A stretch of 64,000 nt of DNA from Hahella sp. CCB-MM4 (GTDB lineage: Bacteria > Pseudomonadota > Gammaproteobacteria > Pseudomonadales > Oleiphilaceae), in contig NZ_MRYI01000018.1 of the NCBI RefSeq assembly GCF_002260525.1, positions 1 to 64,000 of the forward strand, written 5' to 3'. The position numbers were made by a program, and so were the translations under genes. Positions 1 to 6,512 of the stretch are shown piece after piece. A model generated the notes under the pieces. The model saw only the letters and a list, made by a program, of their open reading frames with translations, had not been told where the DNA came from and did not search any database. Position 1 is the first letter of the stretch. Each line of letters opens with the position of its first letter.

Positions 1-70
1 TACCGGTTAAGTCTTTGCCTTCACGCAATGCTTGCAGTGCGGCTTCCATGTCGAAGGAGGGGTTGGTCAT
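1..70 (-). CDS. IS256-family transposase, N-terminal fragment (cut by window edge)
   Basis: The minus strand from 70 to the window edge reads MTNPSFDMEAALQALREGK followed by DLTG. This is the characteristic opening of IS256-family (Mutator-type DDE) transposases, which cut and paste their element through a circular intermediate. Only 23 codons are visible, so the DDE residues cannot be checked. The start codon is about 50 bases inside the putative element end, the usual layout for this family. Family assignment is confident from the conserved N-terminal motif; whether the copy is intact is unknown. Confidence 0.85.
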   Translation of the reverse strand, partial: MTNPSFDMEAALQALREGKDLTG

Positions 71-122
71 AAGTCATCTCTTTTTTGCATAGGATAAAGA
101 AATGACACAGAATTCTGAACAC
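1..122 (-). mobile_element. End of an IS256-family insertion sequence
   Basis: Glyoxalase coding sequence stops matching its family at about position 122, and the transposase start follows at 70. The sequence in between, read on the minus strand, begins GTGTTCAGAATTCTGTGTCA, which resembles the terminal inverted repeat of many IS256 elements. The other end and the target duplication lie outside the window, so the exact junction (120-124) is an estimate. Confidence 0.7.
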
Positions 123-296
123 TACCGGCTCGGTAACGCAAAAGGTACTTCCATCATGCCGATAAAAGAGTCTCATGTGGCCGGAGTCTGCTTTGTGGCA
201 GAATGGCTCGCTTGCCCCAAGAGTTCCCAACACTGCATTGTAAAAGCGCTTTGAGCGCTCAATATCGTTCGAACCAACCATTACGTGACTGAACAT
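123..296 (-). pseudogene. VOC/glyoxalase-superfamily protein, interrupted by the IS element
   Basis: The fragment begins MFSHVMVGSNDIERSKRFYN, typical of single-domain VOC (vicinal oxygen chelate) proteins related to glyoxalase/lactoylglutathione lyases. It runs about 58 codons to ...STFCVTEPV, where family members would continue with a second beta-alpha-beta half. The frame instead enters IS DNA. A good ribosome-binding site (AGGAGA) precedes the ATG, so the gene was functional before insertion. With roughly half the domain and its metal ligands missing, the product is almost certainly inactive. Confidence 0.75.
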
Positions 297-534
297 GCAT
301 TCTCTCCTATAGATCCATTGTTATTTTCATGGGGTGGTAACCTTGGCCTGTCAATAATCTACTCACAAAGTGTGTCTTTCTACCGACTGTCCCAGAAAAT
401 TAATTTTCCACATCGTCCAAGGTATCGACCGGGAAAACCCTAAGGCCGACCTACAGAAAGAATACTAACCATCACTCTCAGTGGCAACTCCGTCCATCTC
501 GAATGGGTGCTATATCCAGCGAGCTACAAACATC

Positions 535-840
535 TCAGGCGTCATCAGATATTTTTTCCCAAATATCACTAAAACCACAATCTGACATCAATACGTCCAT
601 TTCATATGACACATCAGGAAGCATAGAGGTGTTGTCTGTTCCTCCCAGAACAACTTTGCCTTGCCTTCTATCCTTCGCCATTTCATCAATCATTTTCCAT
701 ATGAAATAGCTTAAATGTTTTGCTTCATCCTCTGTATGCAGGCCTTTATCCAATATAGATAAAACACTGTCATCTGACATTTCTTGGGCGTAGTGTTCAA
801 CCAGATTTCTTACATGAGAATACCGAACTGACAAAACCAT
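535..840 (-). CDS. Small acidic hypothetical protein (101 aa)
   Basis: I do not recognise this protein. It is 101 residues, acidic, without a signal peptide or membrane segment, and predicted helical at the N-terminus (RNLVEHYAQEMSDDSVLSIL). An AAGG ribosome-binding site lies 7 bases before the ATG. It is the last of four colinear small genes on the minus strand (1547 to 535) with short gaps, which suggests co-transcription. Base composition looks more AT-rich than the housekeeping genes to the right. The gene is probably real because all four frames are open in the same direction with similar character. Confidence 0.6.
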   Translation of the reverse strand: MVLSVRYSHVRNLVEHYAQEMSDDSVLSILDKGLHTEDEAKHLSYFIWKMIDEMAKDRRQGKVVLGGTDNTSMLPDVSYEMDVLMSDCGFSDIWEKISDDA

Positions 841-879
841 CTTTCGCCCTTCATGTTGGTAAAGCTGCTCCTGGAAAAT

Positions 880-1134
880 CTATTTATTTCTCTCAGGAAC
901 TTCTATGGATTGGACAACTTTAAGGTCCTCAGACTGCTTTTCGGCCTTCTCAAACATATACAATAGCTTATCGTAAAAGACGATATCCTCTTGATGGTCA
1001 TGTCTTTCATCTTCATCCAACTGATGCTCAGGCTCAGCGGAGTTATCCATCTCAAGTTCTTTTTCCAGACAGTCCAGACGGAACTTTAACGCAGACCTTA
1101 TGTAGGAAATCTCTTTATATGTCAGTTCTGCCAT
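880..1134 (-). CDS. Small charged helical hypothetical protein (84 aa)
   Basis: Unrecognised. The 84-residue product is highly charged, with an acidic middle (DEDERHDHQED, about residues 40-51) flanked by helical segments rich in Leu, Glu and Lys that could pair as a coiled coil or bind a partner. It has no cysteines beyond one, no signal peptide and no membrane helix. It is third in the four-gene minus-strand cluster, 39 bases upstream of the next start. Small antitoxin-like or immunity-like proteins have this look, but nothing in the sequence proves such a role. Confidence 0.6.
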   Translation of the reverse strand: MAELTYKEISYIRSALKFRLDCLEKELEMDNSAEPEHQLDEDERHDHQEDIVFYDKLLYMFEKAEKQSEDLKVVQSIEVPERNK

Positions 1135-1185
1135 TCAAGACTTATTTCCATTATCTTGCCTTTTTAAATGCGGCTAGATGCATAT

Positions 1186-1413
1186 TTACCCACGTGAAAA
1201 GTCCAAAATGTGTTCACCATATTCCTTAACAGCTTTTTCTTTTACCTCATCATATAAGTTGACCAAATGAATCATGTCATTTCCATAGTCGGCTAAAGCA
1301 TCCTCACCAACAGTCTCCTCTGTCATACTTTTCCAACGCTCTATTTCGTTTGTCAAAGCCTCCAATAGTACGTATGTCGCCATCTTATCCAGTGATAAAT
1401 TTATGTTGCTCAT
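1186..1413 (-). CDS. Small acidic helical hypothetical protein (75 aa)
   Basis: Unrecognised. This is a 75-residue acidic, helical protein (MSNINLSLDKMATYVLLEAL...) without signal peptide or membrane span. It starts 8 bases after the stop of the 41-codon gene upstream, and a GGAGCAAAA ribosome-binding site is in place, so the two are almost certainly translated from one message. It is second in the four-gene cluster. Confidence 0.6.
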   Translation of the reverse strand: MSNINLSLDKMATYVLLEALTNEIERWKSMTEETVGEDALADYGNDMIHLVNLYDEVKEKAVKEYGEHILDFSRG

Positions 1414-1421
1414 TTTTGCTC

Positions 1422-1547
1422 CTATTTCTTCATAAACCTTTCACAATGAGCTACCAGCTCTTCCAGGGTGATTCTTGGCGAATTGCTATTTACCATGCGA
1501 TACAAATCTTCATGAAACAAATGAAGATATTCGGATACCTTGAACAT
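1422..1547 (-). CDS. Very short hypothetical protein (41 aa), first gene of the small cluster
   Basis: The minus strand encodes 41 residues, starting MFKVSEYLHLFHEDLYRMVN and ending in CERFMKK. A GGGAG ribosome-binding site sits about 8 bases before the ATG, and the stop lies 8 bases before the start of the next gene. The product is compact, mildly charged and has no export signal. It resembles no family I know. Its spacing and shared direction with three more small genes support it as a genuine leader gene of a small operon. Confidence 0.5.
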   Translation of the reverse strand: MFKVSEYLHLFHEDLYRMVNSNSPRITLEELVAHCERFMKK

Positions 1548-1592
1548 TCCTTTCTCCCTTCCACATTACGAATTCCATCAAGCAAATTCTCG

Positions 1593-1601
1593 CCCCCCCC
1601 C
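1593..1601. repeat. Nine-base poly-C (poly-G on minus strand) tract
   Basis: A run of nine C lies 46-54 bases upstream of the ATG at 1547, within the likely promoter region of the four-gene minus-strand cluster. Such tracts can slip during replication and change promoter spacing. Whether this one varies cannot be seen in a single sequence. Confidence 0.6.
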
Positions 1602-1767
1602 AAGGATACAAATTGTATACACCCAGTTGAATAGACCATTTGGACGGAGCCTATTTCCTGCCCCAAATCAATTCCTTCCAGCCCTTTTCACGCTATCCTG
1701 CGCCACCGAGTCATAGGAACGGCAGTCATGATTCTCACATCAACAGGATTTGATTCAGGAGATGACG

Positions 1768-2241
1768 ATGAGCGCGCAAGCAACAGAGTGTTGCCCCAGA
1801 TTTGACCCCGAGCCTTGGGAAGACAAAGAGATTGTGTGGGATAACAAGCGATTCCTGCAGGACCATGTAGTTAGCTTGTTCCATATGCCACTCAACTTTG
1901 GGGCAGTGATGAAGCGCGATATGGAAGTCATCGAAGCCGCCGGAGCGGAATCGGAGGAGATGTTCGTGCTGTCAGACGAGAACTCTCTCTGGGGCGCTGA
2001 TGTATATCTGCCTATATCCAAAGAAATCAAAGGCGTAAAAACCGCCACCTTGTCGGGGACATTTCTCTCCCGGGTCTTCGAAGGTCCTTACCGGAATATG
2101 AAACATTGGGTTGCTGATATGACAGCGTTTGCCCGGAAGCAGGGAAGAGAGATTCAGAAGCTCTATTTCTTCTACACCACCTGCCCTAAATGCTCGAAAA
2201 AGTACGGCGAAAACTATGTTGTGATTCTGGCTCAGATCTAA
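1768..2241 (+). CDS. Conserved soluble protein of unknown function, GyrI-like
   Basis: The protein begins MSAQATECCPRFDPEPW and is 157 residues. It has an early CC pair and a late CPKC motif (TTCPKCSKKYG, near residue 142), so a metal or redox role for the cysteines is possible. The segment GTFLSRVFEGPYRNMKHWV resembles GyrI-like small-molecule-binding domains found in bacterial proteins often labelled only 'hydrolase' or 'hypothetical'. CAGGAG lies 6 bases before the ATG at 1768, which is why that start is preferred to the TTG at 1750 or the ATG at 1762. The gene stands alone. Confidence 0.65.
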   Translation: MSAQATECCPRFDPEPWEDKEIVWDNKRFLQDHVVSLFHMPLNFGAVMKRDMEVIEAAGAESEEMFVLSDENSLWGADVYLPISKEIKGVKTATLSGTFLSRVFEGPYRNMKHWVADMTAFARKQGREIQKLYFFYTTCPKCSKKYGENYVVILAQI

Positions 2242-2293
2242 GCGTCCAGCAAACGTTGAGCATCAGGCTATTAGCATTCGAGAAACAGATCCG

Positions 2294-3217
2294 TCACAGC
2301 TGAGGGACCCGCTGTTTCAGAAACCCGGTAAGCGCCTGAACCTTGGGAGTCCGATGAATATCTCTATGAGTAATCAGCCATAATGGTGACTCCCATTCCT
2401 CCTGTGGTTCGATCAACCTTGTCAATTGATTGGTGCGGTCCCCCAGCCAGCAGGAAATAGCAGCGATCCCCAGTCCTGATTCAGCAGCGTGCATCATCGA
2501 AACAAAGTCCGAACTGCGATGATATATCTGATCTTCAGGCACATGCTTGTTCAACCAGGCCATCGCAGGAACATTGTTAAAGGGGGTGACGGTGGCAACA
2601 AATCGATGGCCCTCAATATCTTCACGGCTTTTCATTCTGCCGAATCGCTCAATGTACTTATGAGATGCATAAAGCGTATAGGGCACGGATTTGAGAGGCT
2701 GGACCACATGATCCGGATCTTTCGGTTTCGCCCCGGGGCGAACACTCACATGAGCTTCACCATATTCCAGTTTAAAGATACGGGGGTCCGCCACGAATTC
2801 GATGCGTATACCGGGATGTAACTCCTGAAACTCTGCCAACAACGGAATTAATACCGAAGCATAGGAATTTACAGTGGTGACAATTAGGCTTCCGGTCAGT
2901 TGCTCGTCGATACCTGATAATTGCCCCATCAACCGGTCAAATTCTTCCTGGGTCTGAGTGGCGACCTGGAGTAATAATTTTCCTGCCTCGGTGGGCGAAT
3001 ACCCTCGTGCGTGACGATGAAACAGTTTTGTCTTCAGGCGCTTTTCCAACAGGTTAATTCGACGCAGCACTGTAGAGTGATGAACATCCAACACCTCGGC
3101 CGCTGCAGACAGCGTTCCAAGCCTGGCAACCTGAAAGGCGAAGTAAATATCGCTCCAGTCGCCCGCCTGGGCACCAGATTGAATTCGATGATGTAAGGAA
3201 GACTTCTGTGCATTCAT
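2294..3217 (-). CDS. LysR-family transcriptional regulator
   Basis: LysR-type regulators bind DNA through an N-terminal winged helix-turn-helix and sense a small molecule with a C-terminal periplasmic-binding-like domain. The helix-turn-helix is clear at about residues 18-75 (GTLSAAAEVLDVHHSTVLRR), followed by a substrate domain (SLIVTTVNSYASVLIPLLAE). The start MNAQKSSLHHR at 3217 gives the normal length of 307 residues. The gene is divergent from an FMN reductase gene across about 100 bases, the standard arrangement for a LysR activator and its target. The effector is unknown. Confidence 0.85.
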   Translation of the reverse strand: MNAQKSSLHHRIQSGAQAGDWSDIYFAFQVARLGTLSAAAEVLDVHHSTVLRRINLLEKRLKTKLFHRHARGYSPTEAGKLLLQVATQTQEEFDRLMGQLSGIDEQLTGSLIVTTVNSYASVLIPLLAEFQELHPGIRIEFVADPRIFKLEYGEAHVSVRPGAKPKDPDHVVQPLKSVPYTLYASHKYIERFGRMKSREDIEGHRFVATVTPFNNVPAMAWLNKHVPEDQIYHRSSDFVSMMHAAESGLGIAAISCWLGDRTNQLTRLIEPQEEWESPLWLITHRDIHRTPKVQALTGFLKQRVPQL

Positions 3218-3318
3218 GCACAAGAGATTTGCATTTATTCTATTTTTGTTCAAGAAAAAACATACCAAAATGGCTCCAACATTCAGACATCTGATTCCTA
3301 AATGAAAGGAGCCCTACG

Positions 3319-3921
3319 ATGAACAATACACAAGATATCCGTCCCCCGGTTTTCCTGGCTTTTGCAGGAAGCCTTCGCGCCGACTCCTGGAACCAGAAGC
3401 TGGTGACCAATGCAGCCCGCTCAGCACAGAAGGCCGGCGCAATTGTAGAAGTGATTCATCTGCGCGATTACCAACTCCCGCTATTTTCGGAAGATATGGA
3501 AACAACCGGTGAAACACAGGCAAACCTGGAAAAGCTTCGGGAGTTGTTTCTGCAAGCCGACGGCCTGCTGATCTCCAGCCCCGAATACAACGGCTCGCTA
3601 TCCGGCGTATTAAAGAATGTACTCGACTGGTTGTCCCGTCCTGCTCACGATGGTTCCGGATATCAACCCAACTTTGACCAGAAATCCGCCGCCATTATGA
3701 GCACTTCTCCCGGCAGCCTGGGCGGTATTCGTGGACTTAGCCATTTAAGGGATATTCTGACCAGTGTCGGCAGTCTGGTGATCCCCAAGCAAGTAGCCGT
3801 TCCTGGCTCGTTTAAGGCTTTCGATGAACATGGCCAGCTCCAGGATCAGGTACTTTCTGATCGAATTGCCGCGATGGCAGAAGAACTGGTCTTGGTCGCA
3901 AAAGCTCGTATAGCCGGTTAA
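3319..3921 (+). CDS. NADPH-dependent FMN reductase family protein
   Basis: This 200-residue flavodoxin-fold protein belongs to the NADPH-dependent FMN reductase family (SsuE/ChrR/azoreductase relatives), which reduce flavin, quinones or chromate with NAD(P)H in the cytoplasm. Motifs seen are [10 protein letters not shown] near residue 14 (phosphate-binding loop for FMN) and [19 protein letters not shown] near residue 88, the family signature. AAAGGAG precedes the ATG. It is probably controlled by the divergent LysR regulator. The natural substrate cannot be told from the sequence. Confidence 0.85.
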   Translation: MNNTQDIRPPVFLAFAGSLRADSWNQKLVTNAARSAQKAGAIVEVIHLRDYQLPLFSEDMETTGETQANLEKLRELFLQADGLLISSPEYNGSLSGVLKNVLDWLSRPAHDGSGYQPNFDQKSAAIMSTSPGSLGGIRGLSHLRDILTSVGSLVIPKQVAVPGSFKAFDEHGQLQDQVLSDRIAAMAEELVLVAKARIAG

Positions 3922-4138
3922 GCAGAGGGAACGTCCCCTCCTCCAGCCTTACAGTGTGGCTTGGAGAGACCATCAATATTTTGTGGAAACTCTGGAAGTT
4001 CCAGGGTCCTGCCATGGTAGAGAATGCGCACACATATCTACCATCGTCAGGCCCGGAATTCCTTTTTGGTGCGTATTTGGGGTGGAGCTTGATGCCAAAC
4101 GCTTCACTATCCGTCTGATATTAATAGTGAATCTCTGT

Positions 4139-4154
4139 TGGCATCCTCTATGCT
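4139..4154 (+). promoter_or_regulatory. Candidate sigma-54 promoter for the P-II gene
   Basis: TGGCATCCTCTATGCT matches the -24/-12 pattern TGGCAC-N5-TTGCA, with the invariant GG and GC at the right spacing and two mismatches. It lies 41 bases before the P-II start codon. Sigma-54 and NtrC control of glnK-type genes is well known. A GGTGC half-site about 70 bases further upstream may be part of an NtrC site, but it is weak. Confidence 0.45.
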
Positions 4155-4194
4155 TTGATACCTGCTGAGCCCTAACGTTCCGGAGAGTATCTGC

Positions 4195-4533
4195 ATGAAA
4201 CTGGTCATTGCCATTATAAAACCATTCAAACTCGACGAAGTCCGTGAAGCTTTATCTGAAGTCGGCGTGCAGGGAATGACGACCACCGAAGTCAAGGGAT
4301 TCGGCCGTCAGCATGGACACACCGAGCTCTATCGAGGGGCAGAATATGTGATCGATTTTGTTCCCAAAATAAAGGTCGAGGTGGCGTTGGAGGACGACAT
4401 TCTTGAACCTGTCGTAGAAGCCATCACCAGAGCCGCCAAAACCGACAAAATCGGTGACGGCAAAGTTTTCGTATTCGACCTGATCCAGGCTACCCGCATC
4501 CGCACAGGGGAAACGGGCCAAAGTGCCTTGTAG
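4195..4533 (+). CDS. glnK: Nitrogen regulatory protein P-II (GlnB/GlnK)
   Basis: P-II proteins are trimeric sensors of 2-oxoglutarate, ATP/ADP and, through uridylylation, glutamine. They control GlnE, NtrB and the ammonium channel. The 112-residue length is exact for the family. The T-loop [15 protein letters not shown] carries the uridylylated Tyr51, and the C-terminal signature GDGKVFV binds nucleotide. No amtB follows, so GlnB versus GlnK cannot be settled by context. The sigma-54-like promoter upstream favours GlnK. A GC-rich hairpin without a T-run (4589-4605) lies downstream. Confidence 0.9.
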   Translation: MKLVIAIIKPFKLDEVREALSEVGVQGMTTTEVKGFGRQHGHTELYRGAEYVIDFVPKIKVEVALEDDILEPVVEAITRAAKTDKIGDGKVFVFDLIQATRIRTGETGQSAL

Positions 4534-4721
4534 TAATTCCCCCTCCCAGGATTCAAAGTAACCAGTCTGAGGTCTATTTAGCCGAAGCCCCGGCTAATGG
4601 CCGGGACAGATGCGGTATGATGAATCCCGCAATTTTGTCCTAGCGGTTTATGCCTCTGATTTGCATGATAAACAAACATGTTCACAGCATAACAAACCGT
4701 ATTTAGCTCTGGAGAAGATTC

Positions 4722-5087
4722 ATGGAATATCAGGCGATTAACTTCCAACACAAGTTCAACCAGTTCAGCGAGCAATGGTCCCTCAAGGTCATTGCCGAAA
4801 TGAACGACTACCAATTCAAGGTTGTGAAGATTCAGGGAGACTTTGTCTGGCACGACCATCCAGAAACCGATGAAACTTTCATCGTGCTGGAAGGGCGGTT
4901 ACGCATAGATTTCAGAGATGGACACGTCCATATCGGTGCCGGAGAAATGTATGTGGTTCCCAAAGGACTGGAGCACAAACCCTTTGCCGAGGAAGAAGTA
5001 AAAATGCTGGTGATTGAACCAAAGGGCATTACAAACACCGGTTCAGAAGGTGGAGACCTGACAGCTGAAAACGACGTATGGATCTAG
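4722..5087 (+). CDS. Cupin-domain protein
   Basis: This 121-residue single-domain cupin is a small beta-barrel fold that usually holds a metal. The first cupin motif is WHDHPETDETFIVLEGRLRI (about residues 44-63) and the second is GAGEMYVVPKGLEHKP (about residues 73-88). The two His, Glu and distal His that bind metal in Cupin_2 proteins are all present. A GGAG site precedes the ATG. It stands alone between the P-II gene and a solute-binding-like gene. Its substrate is unknown; members include isomerases, dioxygenases and sugar-binding proteins. Confidence 0.85.
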   Translation: MEYQAINFQHKFNQFSEQWSLKVIAEMNDYQFKVVKIQGDFVWHDHPETDETFIVLEGRLRIDFRDGHVHIGAGEMYVVPKGLEHKPFAEEEVKMLVIEPKGITNTGSEGGDLTAENDVWI

Positions 5088-5413
5088 TGAGGCATCCAAT
5101 ACCCGGCTCGCATATATCTTCTTGCCAGTAGAATTAGCCCGTTTTGGGGCTAATGACTGATACCCTCCTATACTTGAGATACCCACCTATACTTGTATAG
5201 CAAGATCAGGTTTTTCTTAACCTGATTCCCATAACGGGCTCCATCTGATTAAAAGTCTCGGGGTCGGTATTTGGGAAACTCCAAGGATGCGGCTATTTGA
5301 GCGAACGCAAGGATATCGGCACTTTGAGAGATAGCAGGTTGAGAGATACCAAGTTGAGAGATAGCAGGGATGTCGGTGCTCTGGAGGTTATCGATTCTTT
5401 AGAGGTAAATCGT
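5088..5413. other. Intergenic region with repeats upstream of the solute-binding-like gene
   Basis: This stretch holds no convincing gene. It contains two near copies of CCTATACTTG (about 5166-5205) and the three 15-bp repeats listed separately. A TTG-initiated frame at 5297 is open straight into the next gene, but its repetitive product (LRDSRLRDTKLRDSR) argues for chance. Confidence 0.5.
5324..5368 (+). repeat. Three tandem 15-bp repeats
   Basis: Three head-to-tail units lie at 5324-5338, 5339-5353 and 5354-5368. Units 1 and 3 are identical (TTGAGAGATAGCAGG) and unit 2 differs at two positions. They sit 46 bases before the start of the solute-binding-like gene. The unit length is a multiple of three, so gain or loss would not change any frame. 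Confidence 0.9.
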
Positions 5414-6205
5414 ATGCGCGCATTAACAGCAGCCTTGCTATTTTTTTGCAGCCAGTACTCCTTGGCCTTCACCCTGGTGGTAGGAATGGAGGAAGCCAAT
5501 AACGCGCCTTTTGAGTATGTTGATGACAATGTAAAACTCACGGGCTTTCATGTTGAAATTGTCAGACAAGTGACGCACCGCCTGGGCTGGGAGGTAAGAT
5601 TCCAGCGCCACCCTTGGAAATGGGTCATCAAAGGACTGAAAGACGGCGAGTTTCATGCTGTCACCTACGTAGCAAAATCGTCTGAACGGGAAGAGTTTGC
5701 CACCTTCCTACCAGACAATTTGCTCCATATTTCCCGCTCCACTCTCTACATTCTGAAAAAACGCGCCAATGAAATCATCTATGTACCACCATTGCAGCAC
5801 ATGGTGACGAAATGGCGCACCGCAATGCCCGGTGGCTATTACATCAATGATGAAGTCATCTATATGCTGAAAAACGGCGCCCCCATTGAACAGCCGACAG
5901 TCACCCAGAACCAGCTGTTTATCATGCTGATGAGTGGCCGGTACGATGCCATTTTCGGCGCTACCAGCGCCTTGGCTATCGCGGCGGAGGAAATTTCAGG
6001 CATAGAGAAACAGGTTAAACGACTCGAAGGCGCTTCTTTTGCAGGAACCAGGATGTATATCGCTTTTTCACAAAAAGCGGCTGCTCACCAAGCGATGGAA
6101 TTTGCCGAAGCCTACCGGCAGTTTCGGGATGAACCAGCCTATGACAGGTTGGGCAATCAATTCGGTATTGGTGAACTCATGCCTGAACCGTACGAGTTTC
6201 AATAA
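5414..6205 (+). CDS. Periplasmic solute-binding-like protein (SBP family 3)
   Basis: The protein starts MRALTAALLFFCSQYSLAFT, a clear signal peptide cleaved near residue 18, and continues as a type-II periplasmic binding fold (VVGMEEANNAPFEYVDDNVK, then a lobe with GFHVEIVRQVTHRLGWEV). These are marks of amino-acid-type ABC binding proteins. No ABC permease or ATPase is nearby, so it may act as a stand-alone periplasmic sensor or orphan protein, as is common in marine gammaproteobacteria. AGAGGT lies 7 bases before the ATG at 5414, which decides the start over the longer open frame. The ligand is unknown. Confidence 0.8.
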   Translation: MRALTAALLFFCSQYSLAFTLVVGMEEANNAPFEYVDDNVKLTGFHVEIVRQVTHRLGWEVRFQRHPWKWVIKGLKDGEFHAVTYVAKSSEREEFATFLPDNLLHISRSTLYILKKRANEIIYVPPLQHMVTKWRTAMPGGYYINDEVIYMLKNGAPIEQPTVTQNQLFIMLMSGRYDAIFGATSALAIAAEEISGIEKQVKRLEGASFAGTRMYIAFSQKAAAHQAMEFAEAYRQFRDEPAYDRLGNQFGIGELMPEPYEFQ

Positions 6206-6512
6206 TCCGCCAAAGCCCCACATTCTCTCAGTTTATATACAGAATAAAGTGGACCAACGTTCATTTTGTGATTAGAGTCACGCATCGGCGCTGAAGACAT
6301 GGCTAGCATCAATTCTGGCTAAAGACCCACCGCAGACGAATGAACACCCCCGGGGTGCCCACCCCAAGAAGGGGACTCGTAAGCATTTGATGTCGGAACT
6401 GCCACACACTCAAATAAAAATAATTCGTCCATGAACGGACTAATAAATATAAATTCGGGAGTACACGCCCCGTTCATATAACAACCGTATACATCAGACT
6501 AGGAAGGAAAGT
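6206..6512. other. Intergenic region before the acyl-CoA ligase gene
   Basis: No gene is seen. The region holds a CRP-type site (listed separately), GC-rich palindromes around 6345-6380 without a T-run, and an AT-rich stretch around 6410-6455 that probably contains the promoter of the ligase gene. A partial dyad GTCC-N6-GGAC lies near 6427-6440. I cannot name its protein. Confidence 0.4.
6267..6282. promoter_or_regulatory. Candidate CRP/Vfr binding site
   Basis: TGTGATTAGAGTCACG matches the CRP/Vfr consensus TGTGA-N6-TCACA at nine of ten key positions. It lies about 230 bases before the acyl-CoA ligase start. A Vfr/CRP gene is present in this window at 19344-19991. Fatty-acid genes are often under CRP control, so the site makes sense, but binding is inferred only. 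Confidence 0.45.
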
